This document shows positions 47,084-60,642 of a stretch of DNA of 64,000 nucleotides, piece after piece (positions within the stretch are counted from its first letter, which is position 1; each line of letters begins with the position of its first letter). The notes under the pieces were generated by a model, which worked only from the letters and a program-made list of their open reading frames with translations, ran no database searches and had not been told where the DNA came from. The stretch is from Triplophysa rosa (taxonomy: Eukaryota; Chordata; Actinopteri; Cypriniformes; Nemacheilidae), in the NCBI RefSeq assembly GCF_024868665.1, contig NC_079900.1:269046-333045 (forward strand), given 5' to 3'. A program made the translations under genes and the position numbers.

Positions 47084-50000
47084 TCCACCTTCTCATTCAT
47101 AATAAATGACAAGAGATCGAGTTCTTCTAGCTAGCTGATACATTCACAGTGAGATCTCTTCTGACCAACAACACCAAAAAACAAGACTTGTGAAAGAAAG
47201 CGTTACTTTAAATGAAAACGACCTCTGTGCCACAAGGCTACAGTGGTGTGAGTGGTTGCTAGGGTGCTGATATGTGGTTGTTAAGTTGTTCTGCACACAA
47301 GTGGACAGGTTAGATGATGGCTCAGATCAGATCTCGGGTGATGCTGAGTTGAATGTAAAAGCTTCAGTGATTTGTGATGCTTTTGTGGATTTGATGATGT
47401 CTGATAGATCAGCTGCTGCTTCTGTACTGAGCTAAAATAATAATGAGCAGAAAAACCACAAACCAGACTGAGTTACAGCCGTGAAACTCTAAACCAGTAC
47501 AGTCTGTGAGAGAGAGATGCGTAATGTAGATGACCAATTTAACTTCATCGATTTTTTTAGAGATCTCAAATAACCAGTACAAAAATGATTTGATAAATAA
47601 CATCACTGGGTGCTGTAGAAAAACACTGTGACATTATCCTAAAACAAATCTTTACACTTACACATACTGGTAAAGAAATCTGACTTAAGTATGACAGACA
47701 GCACAGCGTCACACTTCTGTTCCTCTATCATTGCCTGATCTCTGATTGGTTTTCACATCTACTTGTCAGGAGGACTCAGATGTGCTGTCAGTGGTGAGCA
47801 GCTACTGTGATGTCAGCAGAGGGGGGTGTGGCTTCAAGGACGGCTCCCTCTGTATTTTGAGCGCAGACTGTGACCTGTGCGTGTGTGACGGAGACGACGA
47901 TCAAAGCTCTGACAGGTAAGACTGAACCAGAGTCTGTATACAGTGTTTTTTAGAATATAAACTCTGTTTCAATGACTTTTGAAATGTTTTGAGGAATCAG
48001 TTTCATTGTGTCTCATTGTGATGTTTGTCTCATTCCAGTCAGTGTGACGATTCCATATACAGCAGCTCAGTCAGTGTTGAGGAAGAAACAAACGTCCTTC
48101 ATTACCCTTCATCTCACTGCAGGATGACTCGTTTGGATCAGTCATCACACCGGTCGAGTCCTCGGGGCTGGACAGAGGTAGCCCGCAGCCGTGATGCCTT
48201 TGGATCCTTGGGGTTTTCTCACGGTGAGGTGAACACCATATACAGTTACTGAACGCTGTGGTTCAGATAGTTCGAGTGACAGTTTGAGGTGTCAGATCGT
48301 GTAGAGTTACACCGGGCTATTCCAGCTTATGACACCGCGTCACAACTGCATGAGATCATTTTCACATATTAACACAATCTCTCTCTCTTTCTCTCGGTCT
48401 GTCTGTCTGTAGGTAGTGCGAAGGAAAAGAGAGATCGGGAGAGCGGATATTTCTCTCTAGGAAGAGCTGCGGGTAGTAGAGCCATCTGTGATAAAGGCTC
48501 TCCTCCTCCTTATCGGCATTCTGAGAGAGGCCATCCCCTCCCGAGCAACAAAAGCCCAGAACCCAAAGCCACTATTCCCTTCCGGAACCCGGGTCTGGGC
48601 GTTCCCTCTGAAAGGAGAACCGGTGAGATACAGAACGCTGATCTGATGAACTATCCTCCACAACCCTTGACTCCTGATCCAGTGGATCTCAGTGTAGAGG
48701 TGGAGGCTCTCGCTGGTCCCAGATCTCTGAGTCCCACTCCTTTCAAACAAGCCGAATCACTCATCACCTCCAAACGAAGAGTTGAACGAAACCTCCCGTC
48801 GTCCTCCTACCCAATGCTTGGCTCTTCCCAAAGAAGTTCCAGTCTGTCGCGCTCCTCGTCTCCAGGTCGTAGTATCTCTCCACTCAGGCGGGGCGAGTCC
48901 ACCTCCTCTCTAAACACGCTGGGTTTTCGCTCTGGCAGTTTGGTGCGGGGACGAGAGAAGGTGTCCGGCACTCCTGCTCGGAACGGTCACGCTGGAGGCT
49001 CGCAGAAGAACTTGCGCTCACTGGCAAGCACCGTGGGCACGGTCAGCAGTGTCAGTAAGTCCTACATGGATCTGAGAGGCTCTTCCCGGAATTCAGAGAA
49101 GAACAGCTCTCCCGTCGGCTCTACACTGAACCGTGGTGGATCCACACCTTCCAGGCGGAGTAATGATGGTCCTCGGCAAACGTCTGTTTGGAAAAGTGAA
49201 ACAAGCCCTTCATTCGAGTACAGTCATGAGAGACAGAGCTCACCCCACGCAGGTAGACAATATGATGCGAGAAGCCAGTCCCCTAAAGGCAGAAAGGAGA
49301 TGGATCGCTCCTCAAATCAGATTCGAGAGGGTCGTCGGAGTGCATCTCCAGTCAGAAAGGGTTACGGAACAGAGAAAAGGTCCACGTCCAACGGCTGGTG
49401 TTATAACAGAGAAAGTCCCCCGTCATCCAGGAAAGGCTACAACACTCAAATCCAAGCATCACTGAAGAAAGCAGAAGTCAAGCGAGCCAGCCGACACTCC
49501 TCCCCCAGTAGAGGTCATCATCAAAGCCCTGACCAATCATCGCTTTACAAAACCAAAACAAGCCAGGTGAACTTGGCTCGTGAGCTGAAGAGCCGCAGTT
49601 CCTCCCCGTTAAGGTGGGGAAATGACAATCCTAGCCAATCCTTACCTCGCAAAACAGAGATTGGCCGGCGCTCTGCTACACTGAGGCACGACCCTACAGG
49701 CCACGCCCCTCTCAGGAACACAGCGAGTGACAGAACAGACTCCGCCTCTTATGTAAAAGACACAAACAAATCACAGTGTGAATCAAACCCTCCGTTAGGT
49801 CACTGGAGAGGCTCCACCCACTCTCTCCTCAGCCAGTCGGTGTCACGTAGCTCCTCCCCGTCCCGCAACAGCTCCTCTCACCGATCCGCTCCCGTTGCCT
49901 GGGAAACGTCGCAAAGTGTTAGTAAGAGAAGCAGCGTAAAGCCGGAGCGAGAGATTCAAAGCTCCACCCCTAACAGGCGACCATCAGTGTCCCAAAAACA

Positions 50001-53000
50001 AAGTCTTTCACCTTCAATGCAAAGACACACCTCTTCACAGAGCTCAATGGACTCGGAGTCAAGCCATCTGTCAGCCGGATCTTCAGGACTGAACCGAGAG
50101 GAATACACCATGATGGCCGACCTTCCTAAAGTCAAAACCGTCATGCAGAGGGAGGGTCCCAGTCACCTGGACAGACTCAGAAGCCAACAGAGACGAGAAC
50201 TTTCCCTCTACAAACCAGCCAGGTAGACAGAGCCACATCTGATCTGTGTGTTGAGAAGTCCCTTGCCATCATTCAATTCCTCACAGCGAGCAAAATTCAG
50301 AGAGCTTGAGTGGTCTCTGCTCTGTTAAACACACTTTACCATGTTGAAATCCATTCCTGAACATTTCACAGATCAGGTAGGTACGGCAAATGCAAATAAA
50401 GACCTGTAGGATGTGTTGTGTTTTCAGTCACTGTCAAAGCAAAGCTCCTAACTCAGACTGGGATGAAGTAGAGGAAGAGAGAGACGCTGGTAGACTGTCA
50501 AGAGCACACTCCCCTAGCTCACTACATACACAGGTAACTTCACCCAAAACATGCTCACTTGACCGCTTCTCACACTAATACAGTGACATCACATGTGTAA
50601 GAGAGAACACAATAGCATTGAGATATATTTCACTGGATCATGATGATGATGATGATTGATACAGACAGCGAGCAGTCCGTCTTCAGAGCAGATTCACAAG
50701 AATCCGTCCAGATCATCAGAACACAAGCAGGTGCAGTAACACATTCAGTCTGAAGCGCTGATGTCATGTAGTTTGTGTTGTTGTCCTTCAGTGTGTTTGT
50801 TATTACAGAAAGCACACAGACCGTCGGTGTATTTCTCCTGCAGTGTGGAACAGACTGATGAGGAATCCGTCCAACAGGCACGTGCTAATATCTTCATTTA
50901 ATCTTCTTTAGGGGCTGTCATTTATCTGTGACTTTGGCCTCTCTATCGCCATCTCTGTTTGAAACATACAACTGCAGTCAAACGTGACATTCCCCACAAA
51001 ATCTGAATCACTTAAACCATTATTAGGGGTGTGTTATTAATTTCCTTTTATTAATGATCATTTATCTTCTGTTGCCTATAATCATATAAAACATATCTTT
51101 AAATAGTTTTAACTTGATTTATATATTTTGGCTTTCCTCTCTTTATTTTAATTCAGGGTTTTTTCATAAAGCTAGTTGTCTGGAGTAAAATAATCATAGT
51201 AGTCACAAATTTGCTATAACTGAACTGACTTGTTATTATACACTTATGTTTATGTTTAATGTTCTTACGAGAAGTAATACTGTTTCAAACCAAAGCTTTT
51301 AAAACCTGTTGTCTTTTGGGGTGCTTTGGCTCAAGGGGAAGGCCTGCGATGCGCTTTATAAGTGACGTGTCGTCTTCAGAGTGTTTATGAAACACACTAG
51401 TTTTGGTGTATTACTGCACGAACTACTAAATGCGAAAACAACAAAAAGCAACCGTCACCGTTCTGATTGGCTGCTGCACTACCGCTTGTAACGCTGGTTG
51501 GTTTGTTGTGATCACGCTCGAGTTTCCGGTTGGTCGCTGTCGTGCTTGTGCTCGGTTTTGATTGGCTGCTCGCTTCCGCTGATTTCTCCGCGGGATCCGC
51601 CCCGGGAACACAGCAGCAGCAGCAGCTCGAACTCCGTCAAACTTTCTCTCTCTTCGATAGAAACTGTTTATCGTTTTAATTGTTAATCATAAACACCAAT
51701 AACTGGGGTTAAACTCTTCAGCCACATTAAACCTCTTGAGTGTTAAATTGCATCATATGGACTTTATTTAACTGCTGTTCGCGCTTCGGCTGGATTTCAA
51801 CATCATGACGGTCAGTTTAACTTTCATTCACTTTAATAAACGCAAACGGAAGTGTGTATGTGTCCGCGTGCCTAAACTGAGTGTGTTTTGTGTGGTTTGC
51901 TGTGTGTGTGTAAAAACATTTTTAATACATATTTCTGTGTATTTGCGCGCGACACACCCCACACAGCGCACGCGCGTTGGTGACGCTGATCGTGATGTTT
52001 CTGTTTGTGTCAATTCACGCAGACTCCGTAAAAGTCTGAAAGAGTCATTATTGATCATTTAAATCAGTCAGAGTCACTATTATTCATGACCAACCTGTTA
52101 AAATGACGGTTAACCAGCACTACACTAGAACACATACGACATTATACTAAATTAACCACTTGAACTACTGTCATTTATGCCTGATTATATCTGAGGATGT
52201 GTACTGATGTTCATGTGTGTGTTTGTGTATGCAAGACTTCACAAAGACCCGTTTTGTTTTCTGTTAGGATTAAAAGACTGAAGAATACATTAATGGCTTT
52301 TATCATAAGAAAACCACTTGTGTTCGAGTTCGATCAGATGAACTGACACGGGTCTGGTGTTAAAGGGTCCCTTCACCCAACAATGAAGAAAATCTCTCAT
52401 CATTTACTCAGACCTGTACTCATGTCTTTGTTCCGATGAACACAGAGAAAGATATTTGGAAGAATGTTGGCAATTTTCAGTTCTGGGACATCATTGACTA
52501 CCATTGTAGGAAAAGAATATTGTCTTTTGTTGTTCTGTTGAACACATAATGAGATATTTTGAAGAATTTAGGAACACAAGACAGTTCTGGGGCACCTTTG
52601 ACTACCATTAATTCTTCCTACTGTGGCAGTCAATAATGTCCCGGAACTGAAAATGACTCGCATTCTTCCAAATATCTTTCCCCGTGTATATCAGAACAAA
52701 GTCATTAATACAGGTATGAAATGAAACGAGGGAGAGTAAATGATGACAGAGATTTTTGGGTGAACTGTGTCTTTAAAGCTTCATATGTGTGTGATGGACA
52801 CTAGTTGTGTTTGAACAGTAACACTGGTGGTTCCTGTGTGATTCACATCTGTCTGTTGTGTTACTTCCTCACATGCTTGTTTATTTGTGTGTGTTTGCTG
52901 TGTAACACTTTTACAATGTACACTGAACTGAAGCCTGTCTCTACACTGATAAACCCGTCTGTCTGTCTGTCTGTAGCCTGACCTGCTGAACTTTAAGAAG

Positions 53001-54405
53001 GGCTGGATGTCGAAACTGGATGAGAGTGGAGAGGTAACACTGTCTATCTGTGATTCTGTGTCTGTGTGATGATGATGTGTGTCAGTCCCTGCGTCCCAAA
53101 TCGCTTACTTCCATACTATATAGTAGGCGAGAATCAGTATGAGTCATGAATTGTATGTCCTAAACCTCAGTACGCACAAAACAGTAGGTGAGAAACACCC
53201 GGATGGTTTACTGCTTCTGAGAGTGTGTCGGATGGACACGACTCTATCCCATGATGCCACGGGAGCTGAGCATCTTTCACATTTCAAAAAGTAAATCAAA
53301 CAGTAGCGCGAATCCGTGTTTTTCTGTGTCTCTGGTGTGTTATAAGTCGCTCATGCATGTGTTAGACGTGTGAAGTTGCAGAAATGAAAGTGTGGGAGCA
53401 AAAGAGTCATTCTATGTAAAAGCGAATGCTCACCCAGACCTGCCTGAAACACCTCGTGTAGCCACACCCCCACAAATCTACGTCAGCTGGTGGTCTGATT
53501 TGACTGAGACCGCCCAAATGTAGACTCAAGTAAGGTGGTGTACCTGTCAGTACAACTGAAGAGGAACCTGATGTTCCAAATATGGTCAGAGGCGTCACAT
53601 TTCCCTCACACGCTTGCAGTATTCCACCAATCACTACGCACTGGTGAACTGACCAATCACAGCACACCTCGCTTTTCAGAGCCATGAGCTTTGTTAAACA
53701 TCAGCGTGTTTTAGAGAGGCGGAGCAAAGAGGAGATACAAACATGCACGGTGTGTGGAAAATACAGTGTTTTAACCTTAAATCATGTAGACACATTACAT
53801 CACATCTAAAACAAACCATAATATTCCTTTTAGTCGTGTCATATGACCCCTTTAAGACACATGTCAGTTTTCAAATGTAAGTACCGATAAATGCATTTCT
53901 ATGTTAATAAATGCTCTTTTTATTGACTACGTACAGGTTGTTGTTAATACATCATAGGTTAAAGAGCATACAGGTCACATGACCATAAAACATGGCGGAT
54001 GCAGTATGTCCCAAATCTATTCCCACTCCTCCCACTCATACTATATAGAACGTACTGTTTTAACGCTCCATAGGTTAGTACTGATTCAATTTCAGTACTG
54101 TTACAGTATGAGACTTTGGACGCAGAGAGTGTGTGTGTGTTCATGTTTGTATATCCCGGTGGGGACCTAAACCTGAATACACACAACACATGGGGACTCG
54201 TGTCACTGTGGGGACCAAAATTGAGGTCCTCATGGGCACAAAAGCTAATAAATTGTACAGAACAGTATTTTTTAAAAATCTAAAAATGCAAAAAGTGTTC
54301 TATGATCTTTAGGTTTAGGGGTTGGGTTAGAGGATAGAATATACAGTGTGTACAGTATACAACTCATTACGCCTATGGACTGTCCCCACGGAGATAATAA
54401 ACCAG

Positions 54406-54487
<82 letters not shown>

Positions 54488-57400
54488 ATCTGTGATGATT
54501 CTGTGTGTGTGTTCAGTGGAGGAAACACTGGTTTGTGCTGACGGACGCTGGACTGAAGTACTATAGAGATTCAGCAGCAGAGGAGGTGAGCGAGACTTGT
54601 GTTGTCATGCGTTCTGCTGAAGCTCTTTGTGGTGAGCTGTATGTCACCATGTGTGTCACGGTCTCAACAGAAGGATGAAGTGGACGGAGAGATCGACCTG
54701 AAGTCATGTGTGAAGGTGTCTGAGTTTGATGTGGAGAAGAACTATGGCTTTCAGATACAGGTCAGTACACACACACACACTCACTGAAGATGGACATGAA
54801 AAAGAGACACATGTCTGGACGTGACACATTCCTTCAGCTGATGGGAAATGATCAACCAATCACACGTGAGATGTTTTTTATTCTCTTTCTGTCAGACGAG
54901 AGAGGCCGTGTTCACGCTGTCTGCCATGACCGCAGGAATCCGTAGGAATTGGATTGAGGTTTTGAAGAAAAGTATTCGACCCAACGGCTCTCCAGACCTC
55001 ACCCAGTCAGTACACTCACTCACCCATCAGACAACATTCATATAGATACACTGGACTTACTGAAATGCCTCTCAGTGGAAGGTTTGGTCTGGTTTTCAGC
55101 CGGAATACACTTTTATTGTGTGTGTTTTTTCTGCAGGCTGCCCGACCACAGCGCTGATAAAGAAAACACGCGACACGCTTCATCACGTCGACATCACAGC
55201 CAATCAGAGGCCGCCTCCAGCACAAACCCCACTCACTGCAAATTTGACTATGTGGAACTGTCGCGTGTAGCTCCGCCTTCCGCTCCCACCTCAGCCAGTC
55301 AGAGAGAGTCCGGGGAGGGACAGGTGAGAGATCACAGCCAATGGCAGGGGGAGAGATCGCGTGACGCCGCTCACGGCCAATGGGAGGAGGCGCTCTCACG
55401 GAAGGGGGCGGGGCAGCTGACGGAGCAGAGGAGATTAGAAGAGATCGAGAGGAAATGGGCGGAGTTTGAGCAGCTGCCACTCAAAGAGACGAGGTCCTTT
55501 CCACCAATGGGATCGCAGCCTGGCCCGTCATCCAATCAGGCTCTGGAGAGGGAGGTAGTGCGTGAATAAAATCTATCTGCTCTCATAAGACAAACTGAGT
55601 TTATGAGAACTGAATAGAACACAGACGCTCCAAAATAAACGATTGACTACACCAACTTCCATTAAAACTCGACAATTATGTTTTATTTACTCGCCAAAAC
55701 CATTTTACTTGCATTTAATGTTAAGTGTTTATTTTGGACGCAGTGTATACGCTTTAAACAAAAGCTTGTGTACACTTATTCTGTCTGTGTGTGTGTTTTT
55801 AGGCTCCAGATCCACCGAGGTGCTTTTGCGCGGCTGAAAATGCCGCTTGCAGGTGCTTGACCAGTGTTTTTTTATCCAGCGGAGGCGCGTTGGTTGCTAT
55901 GATATGATGAGCGTGTGGAAAAGAACGCCAGCTGCTGGCGCTTTCAAAAAACGTGGCGTCTCCATTGGAAACAATTGAAAAAACACGGCATACGCCGGCA
56001 GAAACGCCTCGGTGGACTCGGACCCTAAGTCTTGCTTTGATTGGCTGATGCTTACAAATCAAACTTGAGCGTGATTCACTACATGATTGCGGGAGGCTTT
56101 ACCTCTCTCTCTCGCTCTGTCTTTCCTCGTGTATAGGTGGCGTCTCTGAGGCAGCAGCTGGTGACGCTGCAGGGGGGGAGGGAGGGGCCACAGGCGGGGT
56201 GGGCGGGGTTGGGTGGGGCGGAGTCTCGCTGCATTGAGAGTTTACAGCAGATGGAGCGAGTCCACAGGGAGACGCTGGAGGAGATGGAGAAACAACACGC
56301 ACAACAGATCCGAGCTCTGGAGCGAGAGAGAGACGCACTGCTCCGAGAGGAGACCGAGGCTACAGCACGAGGTACACAACGACAACAACACACACACACA
56401 CTCAAAAGTCCAGATGTTTGTGTGTAACCACGTGTGTGTGCGTCAGTGATGAAAGCGTTACAGACGGCACATAAAGCAGAACTGGAGAAAACAACACAAC
56501 ACGCAGAGAGAGACCGAACAGACACACACACACTGGATAAACAACAACAGTGAGTACACACACTCAACAAAACAGACACACACACACACTTATCAAAAGT
56601 AAACATGCAGAAGTATGCACACATCACTACACTGAGGGAAATAATGATTTGCTGATTTTATAAGTTTGCCTGCTTACAAAGAAATGAAGGGTCTATCATT
56701 TTTATGGTGGGTTTATTTTAACTGATAGACACAGAATATCAACCAAACAATCAGGGGAATAAATGTATATAAAGTTTATATAACATTTCAGTCAGTGAAA
56801 TAAGTATTTGATCCCCGAGCAAAACATAACTTTGTACTTTCTGGAGAAACCCTTGTTGGCAAGCACAGAGGTCAGACATTTCTGATAGTTGGTCAGCAGG
56901 TTTGCACATGTGTCAGGATACATTTAGTCCACTCCTCTGTCAATCTTTAAGGTTTCTTGGCTGTCGTTTTCGCCTCTTTCACAGATGTTCTATAGGACTA
57001 GGGTCTAGAGACGGGCTAGGACATTTCATGTGCTTCTCCTTAAGCCTTTAGGGTTAGTTTTGGGTCTTTGTCATGTTAAAGGCTCATCCACGACCCATCT
57101 TCAGTGACCTAGTTAAGGCGAGGAGGTTCTCATCCAAGATTTTAGGGTACACTGGCTCGTCCCTCAGCCCCTCAATGCGGTGAAGTCATCCTGTACCCGT
57201 AGCAGAGATAAAAAGCCCTAAACAGAATGTTTCCAACACTGTGCTTCTCTGTAGGGATGTGCTCCTGGGCTCATAGTCAGCATTTCTCTCCCTCCAAACA
57301 CAAGAGTCCATTTTGGTCTCGCAGCACTTTCTCCAAACCTTTCTGAATCCTTTTGATGTTCATTGTCAGACTTCAGACGGGTCTTCTTGGGCAGGAGGAC

Positions 57401-60400
57401 CTTGCGGGTGCTTCAGGATTTCAATCTATTGTGGCATAGCATGTTAACTGTGGTCCCAACTGTCTTGAAATCATTAACAGGCTTCTTCCGTGTAGTTCTG
57501 GGCTGACCTTTAACCTTTCTCATCATCATCTTTACTCCATTGGGGAAATCTTGCAGGAGCTCCAGAACAATAGCATTTGATAGTTATTTAGTATTTCTTC
57601 TATTTCCAAATAATCACACCCACAGTCGTCTCCTCACCAAGCTTCTGTCTGTAGCCTAGTCAAGGTTTGTGCAGGTCTACAATCTTGTCCCTGACATCCT
57701 TTAAACCTGTTTGGTCTGGACCACGAGAGGTTGAATGAAAGATACAGATTCTGTTGGCAGGCATCTTTTATCTACATAACAAGCTGACTCAGGAGTACTT
57801 TCTTAAAGTGACAGGACTAATCTGTGGTCCATATAGGCACAGAACCAATCTGTGGAGCCAGAATTCTTGCTGGTCGGTAGGGGATCAAATACTTACTTCA
57901 CTGACTGAAATGCAAATCAATTTATAACCTTTATATAACATTTTCCTCTGATTTTTTTATATTCTGTCTCTATCAGTTAAAATAAACCCACCATAAAAAT
58001 TATAGACCCTTCATTTCTTTGTAAGCAGTCAAACTTACAAAATCAGCAGAGGATCAAATCATTATTTCCCTCACTGTACATACAGATCTGAAACACATGT
58101 GAGCACATCACAGTTATCATGTCAAAGCAAAACTGTGTAATGTGTGTGTGTGTAGGGCAGAGGTAGTGTCTCTCAGGAGAGAGTTGGAGAGTTTGTCTGA
58201 GCGATACTCTCAGAAGTGTTTGGAGTTGAATGAAGCTCAACAGCACAGTAAAGAGAGAGAGAGACAGATCAACCTGAGAGACAGACAGCTGGAACAACTC
58301 AAGAGAGACAACCAGGTGACACACAACAGATCGAAAAACACTAATAAACATCATGTGTGTGTGACCTGTCCTACTCAACCCCGCTTCAAGCAGGCCTCGA
58401 ACTCAAGAAACAAATGATGAGAACATTTCTGTAGATTTACTGAAGAAGATCAAATATAACACAGATTTCAGTCATTGTGAACATAAATCTCAGACTCACA
58501 ATTGTGTTGAATCAAGTAAGTGTATATTTGTATTTGTTTGTGTGTAGGAGTTACAGGTTCGTCTGTCAGAAGAGATTAAGGTCATTGGCTCAGTGGTCAG
58601 AGGTCAGGGGTCAGATCCTGACTGCAGCGAGAGCTCGTGGTGTGAGACACAGGTGAAGTAAATCATTCACTCTTTCACTTCATCAAACTGTCAGAAATGA
58701 CTGAAGTGAACGACGTGCTGGAGCGATAAAACTCACGTGCTGTTGATCATACAGTGTTTGTTCTAAATTCACTGAAAACATGTTGTTAGAGGTGTTTCAG
58801 GCGTGTGTGTGTGTTGTCATGACTCATGCGTGTTATTTGTCTAACATTATGAAGACAGAAATCTGACACATTCATTTAGGATGAGCTGAACGTCAGTACA
58901 TCACAGGCTTCAGTGTGAGGACAGCGCCACCTGCTGGCTAAATTATAAAGTCAAATGTGTCTCATGATGTCATTGCTTCATTGTATATTTGTGTTGTTGT
59001 TGTGTAGGTGCTGTTGAGGGTGAGAGAGAATGAACTGCAGTACCTGCACAAAGAGCTCAACTGTCTGCGCAACCAGCTGCATCTCCTCACAACGGTATTG
59101 TGTGTGTGTGTTTACTGTCTGATGCAGGTGTGTGATTATCATGTGTGTGTGTGTGTGTGTGTTTACTGTCTGATGCAGGTGTGTGATTATCATGTGTGTG
59201 TGTGTGTGTGTGTTTACTGTCTGATGCAGGTGTGTGATTATCATGTGTGTGTGTGTGTGTGTGTTTACTGTCTGATGCAGGTGTGTGATTATCATGTGTG
59301 TGTGTGTGTGTGTGTTTACTGTCTGATGCAGGTGTGTGATTATCATGTGTGTGTGTGTGTGTGTGTTTACTGTCTGATGCAGGTGTGTGATTATCATGTG
59401 TGTGTGTGTGTGTGTGTTTACTGTCTGATGCAGGTGTGTGATTATCATGTGTGTGTGTGTGTGTGTGTTTACTGTCTGATGCAGGTGTGTGATTATCATG
59501 TGTGTGTGTGTGTGTGTGTTTACTGTCTGATGCAGGTGTGTGATTATCATGTGTGTGTGTGTGTGTGTGTTTACTGTCTGATGCAGGTGTGTGATTATCA
59601 TGTGTGTGTGTGTGTGTGTGTTTACTGTCTGATGCAGGTGTGTGATTATCATGTGTGTGTGTGTGTGTGTGTTTACTGTCTGATGCAGGTGTGTGATTAT
59701 CATGTGTGTGTGTGTGTGTGTGTTTACTGTCTGATGCAGGTGTGTGATTATCATGTGTGTGTGTGTGTGTGTGTTTACTGTCTGATGCAGGTGTGTGATT
59801 ATCATGTGTGTGTGTGTGTGTGTGTTTACTGTCTGATGCAGGTGTGTGATTATCATGTGTGTGTGTGTGTGTGTGTTTACTGTCTGATGCAGGTGTGTGA
59901 TTATCATGTGTGTGTGTGTGTGTGTGTTTACTGTCTGATGCAGGTGTGTGATTATCATGTGTGTGTGTGTGTGTGTGTTTACTGTCTGATGCAGGTGTGT
60001 GATTATCATGTGTGTGTGTGTGTGTGTGTTTACTGTCTGATGCAGGTGTGTGATTATCATGTGTGTGTGTGTGTGTGTGTTTACTGTCTGATGCAGGTGT
60101 GTGATTATCATGTGTGTGTGTGTGTGTGTGTTTACTGTCTGATGCAGGCGTGTGATTATCGTATGTGTGTTGTCTGATACAGGCGTGTGATTATCATGTG
60201 TGTAACGTGTGTGTGTGTGTTTACTGTCTGATGCAGGCGTGTGATTATCGTATGTGTGTTGTCTGATACAGGCGTGTGATTATCATGTGTGTAACGTGTG
60301 TGTGTGTGTTTACTGTCTGATGCAGGCGTGTGATTATCGTATGTGTGTTGTCTGATACAGGCGTGTGATTATCATGTGTGTGTGTTGTCTGATACAGGCG

Positions 60401-60642
60401 TGTGATTATCGTGTGTGTGTGTGTGTTGTCTGATACAGGCGTGTGATTATCATGTGTGTAACGTGTGTGTGTGTGTGTGTCAGGAGAAGAACAGTGTGTG
60501 TGAGCAGTACGGCGAAGTGTGTGAGGAGTTGAGTCTGATGAAGAGCAGAAGTGAGAGAGAGATGGAGACGCTGAGAGAACATCTGAGAGTGGCACTGAAC
60601 GCACTGCAGGACGGACAACACACACACAACAGCCTGCAGTGA
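46689..60642 (+). CDS. triobp: TRIO and F-actin binding protein, long form
   Basis: Exons: 46689-46850 ([20 protein letters not shown], Cys-rich start), 47770-47915, 48039-48223, 48413-50222, 50428-50533, 50665-50730, 50809-50877, 52977-53033, 54517-54585, 54671-54760, 54896-55005, 55137-55554, 56137-56371, 56447-56549, 58156-58315, 58548-58652, 59008-59094, 60484-60642. The 1.8-kb exon encodes a Ser/Arg/Pro-rich disordered region ([20 protein letters not shown]), the part that bundles F-actin in the family. A PH domain follows ([50 protein letters not shown]), then [20 protein letters not shown] and long coiled coils ([39 protein letters not shown]). Human TRIOBP bundles actin in stereocilia rootlets (deafness DFNB28) and binds TRIO. 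AATAAA is at 61101. The intron after 50877 appears to use a GC donor. Confidence 0.95.
46996..47080 (+). repeat. (GT)n microsatellite in triobp intron
   Basis: Pure GT run of about 85 bp. Confidence 0.95.
51480..51810 (+). promoter_or_regulatory. triobp: Internal promoter and first exon of the short triobp (Tara) isoform
   Basis: GC-richer block with CCGCGGGATCCGCCCCGGGA and CAG repeats. It ends in an exon whose only coding bases are ATG ACG (51805-51810) followed by a donor ACG|GTCAGT. Spliced to 52977 this yields [12 protein letters not shown], the start I recall for human TRIOBP isoform 1 (Tara). The short isoform contains the PH domain and coiled coils but not the actin-bundling region. 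Confidence 0.85.
52362..52778. mobile_element. MITE, copy B (same family as 39538-39914)
   Basis: Left AAAGGGTCCCTTCACCCAAC, right GGGTGAACTGTGTCTTTAAA, with inner CATCATTTACTCAGACC / GAGTAAATGATGACAGAG pairs. Lies in the triobp intron just before the PH-domain exon. Confidence 0.8.
54150..54486 (+). repeat. GGGGAC-type dispersed repeat plus (GT)n, copy 2
   Basis: CCCGGTGGGGACCTAAACC, GTGGGGACCAAAATTGAGGT, a GTTTAGGGGTTGGG stretch, ACAGTGTGTACAGTATACAA and CTGTCCCCACGG, then a pure GT run 54411-54486. Same architecture as 3961-4300. Confidence 0.8.
56628..58078 (-). mobile_element. Decayed Tc1-like transposon in triobp intron
   Basis: Element 56630-58076 flanked by TA on both sides (56628-56629, 58077-58078). 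Ends CACTGAGGGAAATAATGATT and, in reverse complement, CAGTGAGGGAAATAATGATT; inverted repeats extend inward, with GTAAGTTTG-like, ACAAAGAAATGAAGGGTCTA and GGTGGGTTTATTTTAACTGA on one arm and their complements on the other. The interior matches the minus-strand layout of Tc1 elements with long inverted repeats but has no open transposase frame. Confidence 0.9.
59095..60480 (+). repeat. 51-bp minisatellite filling the last triobp intron, ~21 near-identical copies plus variants
   Basis: Unit (TG)n TTTACTGTCTGATGCAG GTGTGTGATTATCATG, exactly 51 bp, from 59121 to 60141, followed by about six divergent shorter units (GCAGGCGTGTGATTATCGTA, TTGTCTGATACAGG). Each unit holds an acceptor-like TGATGCAG directly followed by a donor-like GTGTGT. 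The flanking splice sites (59094 donor, 60483 acceptor) are outside the homogeneous part. Confidence 0.95.

Noticed and set aside
55016..55480. 154-codon minus-strand frame
   Set aside because: Antisense of the triobp exon 55137-55554, whose forward frame continues the known protein.
59121..60141. CRISPR-like regular repeat array (51-bp spacing), also 1438-2232
   Set aside because: Whole units are identical with no variable spacers, in a eukaryotic intron. These are minisatellites.
58978..60177. 389- and 377-codon frames on opposite strands
   Set aside because: Both arise because the 51-bp intronic unit has no stop in these frames. The true triobp exons lie at each end and splice over it.
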